NCBI GenBank assembly: GCA_963969345.1
Contig: OZ017769.1
Coordinates: 4,340,816-4,404,815, forward strand
From: Turbatrix aceti
Taxonomy: Eukaryota; Nematoda; Chromadorea; Rhabditida; Panagrolaimidae
Length of the DNA: 64,000 nucleotides
Reading direction: 5' to 3'
Made by a program: the position numbers and the translations under genes. Below are positions 44,431-55,322 of the stretch, piece by piece. Numbering within the stretch: position 1 is the stretch's first letter; every line of letters starts with the position of its first letter. A model generated the notes under the pieces. The model saw nothing but the letters and a program-made list of their open reading frames with translations, ran no database searches and was not told the origin of the DNA.

Positions 44431-46687
44431 TCAGATGTCCTCTAGCAGTTTTCGGCGATCTTCATCCCGGAACGATCCTATGGGATCGCCGATCGGGGAC
44501 CCGGCAGACGGAGAATTCAGAGGCCTAGCGCCGAGCGTGAACTTCTTGCTGTGCTTGACAGCGCCGTGGAGAGACATTCCGAGCAGGCAGAGGAAAAGGC
44601 CCATGAGATTGACGTCGGTGAAGCGGTCGTCGTGGATTCTGTGAGCCAGGAGCAGCGTGATGACCTCCTTGATGATGCCGAAGATGTTCAGGGTGATGCC
44701 TGATGTGTGGACCAGCAACAGGTATTCTGAAAACGTAAAAAATAGATTGTACATTATCTAACAAGAAATGTGTCTGGGGATATTTTGGTAATTTTCTAGA
44801 AAATTTTGCCAACGTTTGTACAAAGAAATTTTTTTACTGTAAAATTCGTCTGAGATCTGGCAGAGTTACGATCGCCTAAAATAATTTTTGGCACTTTGTA
44901 GCAAAAAAAAAAGAAAAATTTCCAAAGCCAGGGTACAAATTGATTGCCGCAATTTTTGATGGAGAATCTGAGAAAAATATAAAAATATAGGATTATCACC
45001 TTGAAAAATGCCAAAAAAAATGTTGTCATTCTTTCAATTTTTTAAATGCGATTTTCGGCATTTTTTAAGGTGATAACCCTATATTTTTATATTTTTTTTA
45101 ATCGAATTATGCATCAAAAATTACGTCGACCAGTATGTACCCTGAATTTGGTAATACCGTATTTTTTTACCTACAACGTGCAAAAAATCGTCAAAAAAGG
45201 CAAAAAAATGATTTCCGGCAATCATAACTCTGCCAACAAATGCCTCAGGCAGGTAAATTTTCCAATAAAAAAAATTCTAAGTAAAAAAAACTTCACAAAC
45301 AATTTTCAAAATGTCACCTTGAAACTCAAAAACAAACCCGAGATTTCCATGAGAAAAGCAAGAATGCCGCCAAAAGTGATGCCAAAGAAGACAAAAACAG
45401 GATCAAACTCTCCGGCAAAGACATTGATCGAGGTCGTCGTTAGCTCGTGTCCCTCGAAGATGTAGACCATGGGCAGGATGGCAGCGAACATCCAGGGCTG
45501 TACGTGGGCGACCATGTCGAGGGGATGGCGCAGGGGTGTCGGAGAATCCTCGCGCTGCATGATGAACTGCGAAACGGTCCAGCGCACGCCAGTGCACAGC
45601 GAAGCGAGGAGGACCAACATCAGGCCCAGGTAATCGAGTTGGGTCGACTTCCAGGTGAAGAGAAACAACCCAGAAGCAATCAGCGTGGCGGAAACGCCGA
45701 GAGCCGGTCTCCATCGCTCCAGACCCATCGCGAGGGAAAACGCGACGATAAACAGGATAGAAGACGACTTGGCCATCGTGTAGAGCGATACCGTGACGTA
45801 TTCCAGGGCCCAGTTTGAGAGGCCGATGTCGAGGGATGCACAGATGCCGATCGGGACGAGCCAGTAGATCTGCTCCCTCCATGGCACACGTACGCGTCGC
45901 GTGCCATGGGTCACCTCGTAGAGAAATCTCACGCCGACGGCCAGGCAGTATTTGACAAAGTAGTGACCCGCTACGATGAAAAGTGGGTAACGGTAGTTCT
46001 GAAAGCACACAAGTGATAAAATGACGGGTTTTGGAAGGTTGCCAATTTTCAAATTTTTTGTCAAATTTTACAAAAAAAAATTTCAAAAAAGAATGCCAAA
46101 AGACATTTGGGAAATTTTTCGAACAGATATGATAGATTTTACTATGAAAAAATTGGGCAGAGTTACGATGTGCTGAAATCGCTTTTTTTGTTATTTTTAA
46201 CGATTTTTGGCACGATTTAGCTAAAAAAAACGACGGCATTTTCAAAGTCAAGGTAACTGTTGATCGACGTAGTTTTTGACGAAAAATCCAAAAAAATCAA
46301 AATATAAGGTTCCCGTCTTAAAAAATGCCGAAACAAATGTTGCCATTGATTTTCGGAATTTTTTAACGGAAACCCTATATTTTTATATTTTTTTTCAGAT
46401 TCTCCATCAAAAATTACGTCGGTGAATATGTACCCTGACTTTGAAAGAAAATGCCGTAGTTTTTTTAGCTACAACGTGTCAAAAATCGTCAAAAATGACA
46501 AAAAAAAAGATTTCAGGTGATTTTCAACTTTTCATGGTAAAATCAACTTTTTGGCAAATTTTTTTAAAATAACCCCTGCCACATTTCTTGTGAACATAAA
46601 ACAAACCTTGATAAACCATTTCTGGTAAAATGTCAACCCGATGGATAGGGGATAGTACATAAGCACCATCAACACGACCCTAAACAT
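44431..46687 (-). CDS. Nucleotide-sugar transporter, SLC35C2-like
   Basis: Golgi/ER membrane transporter of the TPT/DMT superfamily; SLC35C2 is linked to GDP-fucose supply for Notch fucosylation. Exons 46687-46607, 45998-45338 and 44726-44431 encode 345 residues with about ten hydrophobic segments. Family motifs: YYPLSIGLTFYQKWF at the start, FPLFI-like YRYPLFI, SLDIGLSNWALEYVTVSLYTMAKSSSILFI, RWTVSQFIMQR and SEYLLLVHTSGITLNIFGIIKE near the end. The exon 2 donor is chosen as GTTTGT at 45337, because the later GTGACA site breaks the frame. Exon 1 uses the same unusual donor. Each intron contains a related foldback repeat. It diverges from eIF6. Confidence 0.85.
44859..45234. repeat. Foldback element in intron 2
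   Basis: A long imperfect inverted repeat of about 376 bases. Outer arms are GGCAGAGTTACGAT and ATCATAACTCTGCC. Inner complementary pieces include AAAAATATAAAAATATAGG with CCTATATTTTTATATTTTT, and CCAGGGTACA with TGTACCCTG. Related in sequence to the element in intron 1. Confidence 0.8.
46136..46543. repeat. Foldback element in intron 1
   Basis: An imperfect palindrome of about 408 bases with outer arms ATTTTACTATGAAAA and TTTTCATGGTAAAAT. It shares GGCAGAGTTACGAT, CCTATATTTTTATATTTTTT and ATCAAAAATTACGTCG with the intron 2 element. Confidence 0.78.
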
Positions 46688-47937
46688 GGTGACAGACTCG
46701 ACTCCAACAAAGCAGCTGCAGGGGCCGCTGCTCACGTCTCGAGTACCACTTAACGTCGCTAGATGCCTTTTGTGGGAGCCCCTCTCACATTGCCCAACAT
46801 GCGAGCTAAAAAAATTGACAGTTTTATAATTTTTAAAATTTTTATTCTGAATGAACAAAAATAATCAGCAGTCAGATAAAACGGATGTTGCGGAGATGAA
46901 AAGAAATATTTACCACGTAAAAACACCACGCGACATAAACTATCGATTGAGTGATAACGAACCCCGGATGAATGAACGAGCGCGGGAAGAAGAAGAAAGA
47001 AATGAGGGGTCAAAGGAAGCAAAAAGACAAAAAAGAAAGGGTCAACGAACAAAAACCACATTGAAAGCGAAGAAATCGTAAAACGTGTCAGATAACGATC
47101 TCCCCACCAAAGTGGACTGACGACGTACTTCACAGAAAAAAAGCACTATGTTCTCAACAATATGATTTTTTTCCGAGAATAGTGAAACAACATTAAAAAT
47201 AAAGTGTCGTAAAACGTTTTTACAGTATTTTACGTACAAAAAAGTATATAACAAAAAAGGCGTGCAAAATAATATGAATTTGTGTGTACAACAAAATGGA
47301 GAAGCGCTGCAGCGTTGAATTAATTTTTCAAACGCGTGAGATTACGAATCAGTCGCGAACACAGCCACAGCCTGTGAAGCAGTAATGTGGCGCAACAAAA
47401 AAATAAAGGGGAATAAAACCCGCTTTCAACTTTCAAGAAAAGCCAAAAAAAAAAGTGGACAACAGATGTGAGCTGGCAATTGCGACCCCCGCGGGCCGAG
47501 GTAATGCTAACGTAATCAACAAAAACAATCATGCACGAGATGGGATCCATCCACATCCACAAGGTCGACAATTGTTGTTGTCAATTGAACAACTCAACTC
47601 ACTTCATGCTGGCTTGAAAGCGCGCACGCGCTCGGGTTTCGGCACGACTTTTTGCGCACTCTGTTTTCTTTCCCAAGTTGAACTGTTGAGGATTACGTTG
47701 TTTTTTGATCTTTCAAGATGCTCGCTCATCCGTTTGATATCCCTTGTACTCCACATTAGCGAGCTTTCGAGACGCTTTTCTTAATTTTGGGATTTATAAT
47801 GCACAATTTGTGCGCTTCAACATTGCACAACTTTTTGTAACTTTTTATCGAGACTTTGGAGTCTTTTTGCGCGTGACCCTTCAGTTTCCCATTTTGCTCG
47901 AACGATGGCAGTCCAAGTCGATTTTTTCAGCGAAACA
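46688..47937. other. Divergent intergenic region
   Basis: Between SLC35C2-like (-) and eIF6 (+). AT-rich; no gene seen. Confidence 0.45.
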
Positions 47938-48773
47938 ATGGCTCTCCGCTGTCAGTTTGAAGCCAACAATGACGTTGGTGTCTTCTGCAAGCTCACAAAC
48001 AAGTACTGTCTCGTTGGTCTTGGCGGATCCGACAACTTTTACAAGTGAGTTTTTTATAACGATTTTTGTGCGATCAGTGTTTTTTGGTTTTCAGTATCGT
48101 TGAGGGCGAACTCGGTGATGCGATGCCCGTTATTCACTGCTCTATCGCTGGAACCAGGATTGTCGGGCGTCTGACCGTCGGCAACCGACACGGCCTCCTC
48201 GTTCCCAACGCCACCACCGACCAGGAACTTCAGCATATCCGAGAAAAACTCACAGATGACGTCAAAGTGCGGAGAATCGATGAACGTCTCTCTGCTCTGG
48301 GTAATATCATTGCTGCGAACGATTACGTTGCTCTTGTTCATCCGGATATCAGCAAGGAGACGGAACAGGCTCTTCGCGAAGTCTTGAAAGTTGAGGTCTT
48401 CCGTGTCAGTTTGGGACAACACGTTTTGGTGGGTTTTTCTATATTTTATTCACTTTTACAATGTTTTTGTATTCAGACGGGCTCATACGCTGTGTTATCC
48501 TCCCAAGGTTGTCTGGTCGCCGCCAAAACTTCAGTTGAGACCCAAAAAGAAATTGCGTCTCTGCTCCAGGTGCCTGTGGTTGCCGGTACGGTCAACCGCG
48601 GTTCAGAACTCATCGGAGCAGGGTTGGTTGCCAACGATTGGATCGCATTCACGGGTCTCGACACGACGTCTGCCGAGCTCTCAGTTATCGAGTCAATATT
48701 CCGTCTGGGAACCCGTGTGCCGGCTGAGATTACCAGTGGCCTTCGTGATTCCCTCATCGAGAGCATGATGTAG
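47938..48773 (+). CDS. eif-6: Eukaryotic initiation factor 6
   Basis: Anti-association factor that binds the 60S ribosomal subunit and is needed for 60S biogenesis. Exons 47938-48044, 48095-48428 and 48477-48773 encode 245 residues, the family's exact length. Near-invariant blocks: [74 protein letters not shown] and [14 protein letters not shown]. The ATG at 47938 aligns with the usual family start and lies 7 bases after an acceptor TTTTTTCAG (47930), as in a trans-spliced nematode message. The ATG at 47905 is upstream of that acceptor and would add 11 residues. Confidence 0.96.
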
Positions 48774-48940
48774 GCGCGCTGGCTGTGGCATCACCGGTAT
48801 GGATCTCGTTTGTCTTCCTGTTATTTTTACTTGCTTCTTCCGTATTGTGTCGTTGTTGAGTTTGATTTCTTTCTTGGATTTGGAATCCTAACTGTTGGAA
48901 GCTGAACAGTTTTCATGAAAAAAATTTTTTTTTGGAGGAA

Positions 48941-48946
48941 AATAAA
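48941..48946 (+). terminator. Poly(A) signal of eif-6
   Basis: AATAAA 168 bases downstream of the stop in AT-rich 3' DNA. The rest of 48774-49420 is AT-rich without a gene. Confidence 0.6.
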
Positions 48947-49428
48947 ATATTACGAATGTTGAGATTTTGTGCGAGACTTACGGATTTTTAGGTTAATCGG
49001 AAAAAATTTAAAGAAAAGGAATTTTTTGTATAAAATGTGTTTTTAATTTTTTTGTGTGAACTCCATTTTTTCTATTTTTTATTAAATGAATAATTTTTTC
49101 ACGTTTTTATTTTAATTTTTTTATTGTTTTGAACTAAAATTGATAAAATTTTGCAAAAATGACCCTAAACAACGCGAAATTTTTTTAGAACGTCCAATTT
49201 TGAAGAATTTGAAAGCGCCAGAGATCGTAAAAGTTTGTTTTCGCCAGGGAAACCACCAAATTTTGTGGTTCGACCATGTTAGTTGGTTTCTCGTAGTCAG
49301 GACTACAAATATTGTGTGCACCATGCGCTCGGGCTAATCAACGCTGCTCCCTTGTCTCAATCAAATTTGGCGTGACAGCGCGTTTCAATCACCTTTCGCA
49401 ACCACCGCGAAGTTGTTCAGCCAAAAAA

Positions 49429-50116
49429 ATGTTGCCACTCGATCTGAACAAATGGGTCCGCGTCTTCGGCATGTACAGCGGTCGGGACAAGTTTCTGAGG
49501 TTTGTGGTCTTCTTTTCCGTCTGCCAGTCTTCTTTTGCACTCTCCAATCCTCTTCAGAGCGTTATCATCGCTGTTTGTGTGCATGTCGACAAAAGTCCGC
49601 AACCCAAACCTTGCAACAAGGTTTTTAACCCTGGCAAAGCAGTTTTCAAGCGCTAGACTCGTCTTTCGGCAGCTAAATCACGCGCAGATGCTCTCTGCGT
49701 CGAAGGACATCGTCACAGACGTCCAGACCGGTCAGGTGCCCGTCGACCGGGTCGACTACGCTCTCGGATCGACGGTCACCGCGATTTATACGGTCTACGG
49801 CTTCGTCGAGCTCACAGCGTGGCTCGCAGACGCAAAAGTGATAGCGGCGGACGCGGCAAAGTGGTTCAAGTACTGCCTCTACCTCTGGCTCACCGCCCTC
49901 GTCTTTGGGATTACCAGAATCGCCCGGCAGCTCATACGGAAACCCTGGGACAAGTCGTTCAACGATCGCATGACGCTCGCCGGATTTGTGTGTGACTTTG
50001 TCAGCGGCGTGAACTCGCTGCCTCAGGGATCGCTCTGGGCTGGTAAACTTTCGATGCGACAGGCTTCCGGGTTGTCTTTTGTAGCCTCTGTTATCGGGTT
50101 GTGGAGACTGTTTTAA
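49429..50116 (+). CDS. prx-11: Peroxisome division protein PEX11
   Basis: Peroxisomal membrane protein that promotes elongation and division. Exons 49429-49499 and 49558-50116 encode 209 residues. Conserved parts: N-terminal LNKWVRVFGMYSGRDKFLRAL (the PEX11 GRDK motif), the amphipathic stretch LAKQFSSARLVFRQL, then hydrophobic segments around YTVYGFVELTAWLAD and KYCLYLWLTALVFGITR and the C-terminal LSFVASVIGLWRLF. The intron (58 bases) splits an Arg codon and joining restores the motif. An acceptor-like TTGTTCAG ends at 49420, 8 bases before the ATG. The length is typical. Confidence 0.82.
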
Positions 50117-50140
50117 TAAAATTCACCAATGTACAATAAA
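50115..50140 (+). terminator. Poly(A) signals of prx-11
   Basis: Two AATAAA hexamers at 50115-50120 (overlapping the TAA stop) and 50135-50140. The message would have a 3' UTR of only a few tens of bases. Confidence 0.5.
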
Positions 50141-50169
50141 ACGGCCGAAATTTGCTTGATGGGCGTTTT

Positions 50170-50440
50170 TTGGAGCGAAAAGTAACATTTTATGAAAAGT
50201 TGAACTTTTATTCGAGTAACGATTCGTTTACGACTTGTTTTTGGTCGAAAAGTAACATTTTTTGGGGGAAATAAAAATGTTATTCCGAGTTACGATCAAT
50301 TTTGGCCAGTTTTTTATTGAGCGAAAAGTAACACTTTTTGGGTGAAGTGAAACTGTTATTACGACCAGTTTCGGTTTCGTTTTGGGCCAAAAAGTAACAT
50401 TTTTTTAAAGAAAACGCAATTGTTTTTCGGGTGACGATAA
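50170..50440. repeat. Degenerate tandem repeat
   Basis: Four units of about 80 bases each carry a variant of GCGAAAAGTAACATTTT followed by GTTATTCGAGTAACGAT-like sequence. A decayed minisatellite between prx-11 and gale-1. Confidence 0.65.
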
Positions 50441-50444
50441 TTTT

Positions 50445-51354
50445 CGACATTATTCAATTTTTTGATCGTAACCGGCCACAAAAGAACGTGTACCTAAATC
50501 TCCGATTCCCAGTTCTCAGCGAACCGTCGGCAGGCTTCTAGCCGCACTTGTGTGTCATCGATCAAAGTCACACACTTTTTCTTCGTCTTGATTTCTTCGG
50601 TTCTTCGCAATCAAGATCTACGGCTAGTCATGTTCTCTGCCGCGTTGCATGATCTGTTTTCTCTTTTCTTCATTGACTGGAAAATCCGGTGACGAGTGGT
50701 TCGTTTCGTCGTCGCCAGGAACGCAACATTCAGTCCAGCACGAACGACATGGATCCGTTGGCATGGATTTTTCAGTTTTTTGTTGTTTGTTGTTATGCTC
50801 TGCGCCAGACAGCAGCTTTTTTATAAACATGTTTATATTTGACGTAAACAGACTCGGTTGTTCCGTTTTCCTGTTGTTTGGGCTTTTCCAGGGCGTTCGA
50901 AGCGAACAGGCGTTCGTTCGCTTTCGTCGAAGCGCAAAAGGAGCGTGATTTTTGTGCGAGCTGTGCTTTATTGCACCGTTCGGGGCCTTTTGCAATACAT
51001 TCCAATTCGCGCCTGTCTCGGATCTTTCTTCCAAGTTGCAGCATCATCCCTGATCATTATTCAGGTTTTTTATCCACGCGTCCATCCGCCACTTCTTATA
51101 AAAGCGGCGCGCGTGCTGTGGTGCTGGCTGCTGACGACGCTTTGCCACGTCGCGCTTGGTTGGTCGGGGAAAAAAACCAACAAAAAGCAGGCGTCGTCAT
51201 CCTGGGTCCCGGCATTGACTCCCACCAGGATGCGAAACGATGCGCGTATTTCACGTGGCTGTCGTGGTCCTTTGAACTTTTATAGCGCGCTTATAAATGC
51301 AATTGAACGTGATATCAACCGTATTTCCTTATTTTCAGCATCCATTCCCCAAAC
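50445..51354. other. Intergenic region upstream of gale-1
   Basis: No supported gene. The long plus-strand frame beginning at 50858 runs into gale-1 in the wrong frame. An acceptor ATTTTCAG ending at 51338 lies 16 bases before the gale-1 ATG. Confidence 0.45.
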
Positions 51355-52577
51355 ATGCATCTCCTCATCACCGGCGGCGCTGGCTTCATTGGCTCCCATA
51401 CCGTGCTGGAGCTCCTCAAAGCGGGATTTGACGTCACCGTCGTCGACAACTTCCACAACTCGGTCAAGGGCCCGAAAGGCACCGCCGTCAGCCTCGATCG
51501 CGTCTCCAAGCTTGCTGGCAAGCCGGTGCCCTTCGTCGAGGCCGATATCAACGATACCGCTGCTCTCGACGCTGTTTTTGCCAACGCTAAGCCGGGTTTT
51601 GATGGAGTTATCCATTTTGCCGCGCTCAAAGCCGTCGGGGAGAGTGCTGTCATCCCGCTCGAGTACTACATCAACAATATCACCGGCACGCTTAATTTGC
51701 TCTCGGTAGGCTTTTGATTTCCTATTTTTTTTGCATTTTTTACGAAAAAAAATTTTTTTTTGACAAAAACACATTTTTGCCCAAAAAAACTTTTTTGACG
51801 CAAAAAAACCTAATTTACTGTTAATTCTCTCGTTTTTTGGAAATTTAGACGTAAAAGATCAATTTTCAGCTCTGCAAAAAGTATAACGTGAAAAACTTCA
51901 TTTTTTCCTCCTCCGCGACGGTTTACGGTACCCCATCTGAGCTCCCGCTCAAGGAAACGTCTTCAACCGGCGTCGGAATCACAAACACCTACGGCCGGAC
52001 CAAATACATGGTCGAACAGATCCTCGTCGATCTCCAGGCTGCTGAACCGGACTGGAACGTCATTCTCCTACGGTACTTCAACCCGGTTGGCGCGCATCCC
52101 TCCGGCGAAATCGGCGAGGACCCGAACGGCGTGCCCAACAACCTCATGCCCTTCGTCAGCCAGGTCGCCATCGGCAAGCTCCCTATCGTCCGGATTTTTG
52201 GCGACAAATTCGACACACCCGATGGCACCGGTGTTCGGGATTACATCCACGTCGTCGATCTCGCAAAAGGCCACGTCGCTGCCATCCAGCGCATCGCTGA
52301 CGCTCCCGGCCAGAAGGTTGGCCTCGAAGTCTACAATCTCGGCACTGGTAATGGTTATTCGGTCAAAGAGATGATCGCTGCCCTCGAAAAGGCCTCTGGT
52401 CGGACTATTCCTACGGAAGTCACTGTTCCGAGGCTGGGCGATGTCGCGTGCGTTTACTGTGATCCCGCACTCGCAGCTGAGAAACTCGGCTGGCAGGCTG
52501 AAAACGGCCTCGACGAAATGTGCCGGGATCTGTGGAATTGGCAGGCCAAGAACCCCAACGGATTCCAGTCCGAGTAA
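51355..52577 (+). CDS. gale-1: UDP-glucose 4-epimerase
   Basis: Cytosolic NAD-dependent epimerase of the Leloir pathway (UDP-galactose to UDP-glucose). Exons 51355-51705 and 51870-52577 encode 352 residues, close to the human length. Seen: Rossmann NAD motif GGAGFIG (7-13), VDNFHNS, FAALKAVGES, SSSATVYG with the catalytic serine (about 132), the YGRTK motif with catalytic Tyr158 and Lys162, LRYFNPVGAHPSG, GVRDYIHVVDLA and NLGTGNGYSV. All catalytic residues are intact. The message start lies just after an acceptor at 51338. Confidence 0.97.
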
Positions 52578-52851
52578 ATCTGCCGTAACAAACTCGCACT
52601 AACAAACTTTCTACATTCTGACACTTTTCCCGCCCCTTTACTGAGGGTTATCTTTAATTTATCACGTTTTTAACCAAAGCAAAAAAACACAAGTAAACGT
52701 TAGTTACGTTCCATAAATTGAATGTATGTCGCCCATCGTAAATAAAATAAATTACATACCTACAAAACCATAAATATCCAATTTCGTGGTCAGACCAACA
52801 AAAAACAAAAAAAAACCAACCTTTACCAAAAAATAAATTCTTGCATTCATT

Positions 52852-55118
52852 TTAGACGACTTCATAGCTGTCGACAGAGAGGAGGGTCTCGTGAGAGTGC
52901 TCGACGTCCGTCCGGCTTCCGTGCTCGTAGACGCCCTCGAGAGCGACGTTGGCGAAGAGCTGCTCGGTGTAGAAATCGATGTTGACAGGGAAGAAGTGAT
53001 CAGCCTGTCCGTTGGGCACGGAGAATTCGAGAGTGCCGTTGTCGGACGATGCGTCCACAACCGGGAGCGACCACACGAGATGCGACTTGGCACGGACGTA
53101 TTCGTAGTTGCCAGTGAAGTCCGAGACGACTGGCTTCGTTGCGGTGGGTAGCGGAATGGTGACGACGACGTCGTTGAGGGTGAAGCGTTCGTCGTTGAGT
53201 TGGTACTCGATGGTGACCGTCCAGCCGTCTGGGGTCTCGTTGGGGAAGACGTTCACTGAAAAATACGGGAAATATGGGGTGTTGTTTCAAAAAAAAAGTG
53301 AAAAAAGGCCTAAAATAGGAAAAAAAAATTTTTTTTTGATCAGAAAACAATAAAAAAGAATTTAGGGTATGAAAATTAGGTAAAATATGAATTTCACGAA
53401 AAAATAGGCAAAAAAATTCAGCAGAAAGGTAAAAATGGACCTAAAACAGCAAAAAATCATGATTTTGGTCACAAAATACAAAAAAATGGGATTTGTGAGT
53501 ACTTTCGGCACGAAAATTTTTATGACGAGAAAAATAAAAAGGACCTAAAATTAGATAAATCAGATTTTTTGTCAAAAAAAATCAAAAAAGATTTTAGGAA
53601 CTTTTGGCATGAAAATAAAATCGAAAATCATGTTTTGAAAAACTCACGCGAAATAGGCAGCTCCTCTTCGCTCTGGATGAGCAACCTCCACTTCAGCACG
53701 CCGACATCCACGTGAACAGGGAAAGGCTTGTTCTCCGACTTGAGCTGGAGCTTCTGCGACTCGTTCCAGACCTTCTTCAACAAGTTCGGGTGGACCTGGA
53801 ACTGCGTACCTGCTGGGGCCTCGCTGTTCAGCTGGATGGTAACAGTCGCGAGCTCTTCCCGGGCGACATTCAGCGTTGCGCTACCCAAAACCTGCAAAAC
53901 CACCCTTATTTCATCTGCCAAACCCCAAATAAATCCTACCTCCGCGCTGTTGACTCCACCGTTGCGAGAAACACTCGCGGTGAGCTTTTCCTTGAATTTG
54001 ATGTGAACAGCGCTCTGGTTGGCAGCCGGGACCGCAGAAGGCCGCTCGGCAGGGGCCGATTTCTTGAGTACGGAGACATCGGTTCCCTCGTTGTGGAGCT
54101 GTTGCAGGAATTCGGCTTCTGAGGCCTTCTTGGTGTTGAGGACGAGTGCACGTCCACCGCCCTTGGGGAGGGAAGACAGCGTCGGTTTTGAGGAAATGGA
54201 CGACGCTGAGGGGGCCAGGATGGAGGAGATGTCAACCGAAGCGAATTGATGGGCGTTCGACGAGCTGATCGCGGTCGTGGATGCCATGGAACGACCGCTT
54301 TTGGCTGCGCGGTCCTTGTTCTTCTGCATTTCCTTGGCATGCTGCTGGGCCTTGTTCTGCGCGTCACGCATTTGGGCCTAAAAAATTAAAAAACTCCATT
54401 GAAGCCAATTTTTTCATCAAAAAACATTAGAAGCCTGTTTTTTCTCAAAAACACTACTTGGAGCCTCCTTTTTGCTAAAAAAGCATTTGTAGCCTGTTTT
54501 TCGTTAAAAAACAACATTTGAAGCATGTTTTTCATCAAAAAACATTTGAAACCCGTTTTTTTCATAAAACACCCCAAAAAACCCGAAAAAAAAACTCACG
54601 TGAAGAATCTGCTTGTGAACACGTTCCTCATGAGAGTCCATCTCGGTGTATGTCCTGATCATGGCCAGATTGACGCTCTCACGGTATCCCAGAGCAACAA
54701 CCTCATCGAACGCGAAAATCAGGTCAAAAGCATGAGAAAGAATCTCCGCTTCGTCGTTCGACTTGCAGTACTCCGGAATGATGCGTGAGAAGAGTCGGAG
54801 CGCTTCGAGGTCTTCGAGGATGTTGGAGGCCTTCGTGGTGACGAGCACGACAAAGATATCGTCGATGGGCTGGTACACGTATCGGACACTGTCCGTCTCG
54901 ACGAACGTGTGTTGGCGTTGGTCTGAAATGCATCCAGTTCGTCTCTTATAAAATCCTGACAATCGTAAAATCCAAAAAAACCAACCGTCACTGCCGACAA
55001 GCTTGGGAAAGGCTTCGAGCAGGCCTTCGAGTCGGGATTTTGGCATTTCCGTGACAAAAGTACGGGCCACGAGGATTTTGCCCGTTTTGGTCAAGACAGC
55101 GGCAGCGATGAGTACCAT
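52852..55118 (-). CDS. copd-1: Coatomer delta subunit (delta-COP)
   Basis: Part of the COPI coat that returns vesicles from Golgi to ER. Exons 55118-54986, 54922-54600, 54377-53940, 53891-53648 and 53255-52852 encode 513 residues. The N-terminal longin/adaptin-small domain begins MVLIAAAVLTKTGKILVAR. The linker has a charged coiled part (AQQHAKEMQKNKDRAAK). The C-terminal mu-homology domain contains TIEYQLNDERFTLNDVVVTIPLP, LVWSLPVVDASSDNGTLEFSV and DHFFPVNIDF and ends in LLSVDSYEVV. Length and order match the family. Introns 2 and 4 contain simple repeats. It shares a 204-base promoter with eEFSec. Confidence 0.96.
54386..54575. repeat. Tandem repeat in delta-COP intron 2
   Basis: About five degenerate units of 35-40 bases containing AAACATTTGAAGCCTGTTTT and TTCATCAAAAA. 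Confidence 0.6.
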
Positions 55119-55322
55119 GGCGTCGACCGATTCGAACTAACGCAAAACAAGAAATGAAACTCGACTTGAAAGTCGGCGAGAAAAACTTCAAGCTGAAATG
55201 GAGCGCAGAAACGAAATAGAAACGGACACGTCGATTTTGCGGATCGCGCTGGCAGCCGTAGCGCAGCTCGCGAAATTGCCTGCACATTGCTTGCATGATT
55301 TTATGCTTTTACTTGATTTTTT
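55119..55322. promoter_or_regulatory. Divergent promoter, delta-COP / eEFSec
   Basis: Only 204 bases separate the two ATGs. No TATA box is evident. It contains the 5' UTRs of both genes. Confidence 0.5.

Noticed and set aside
45403..46251. 282-codon minus-strand frame
   Set aside because: A shadow of SLC35C2-like exon 2 in another frame; the true frame has the membrane segments and family motifs.
47905..47937. Upstream start of eif-6 at 47905
   Set aside because: A strong acceptor lies between it and the ATG at 47938, which matches the family's conserved start.
50858..51709. 283-codon plus-strand frame
   Set aside because: Its second half lies over gale-1 exon 1 in the wrong frame, and its first half has no recognisable content.
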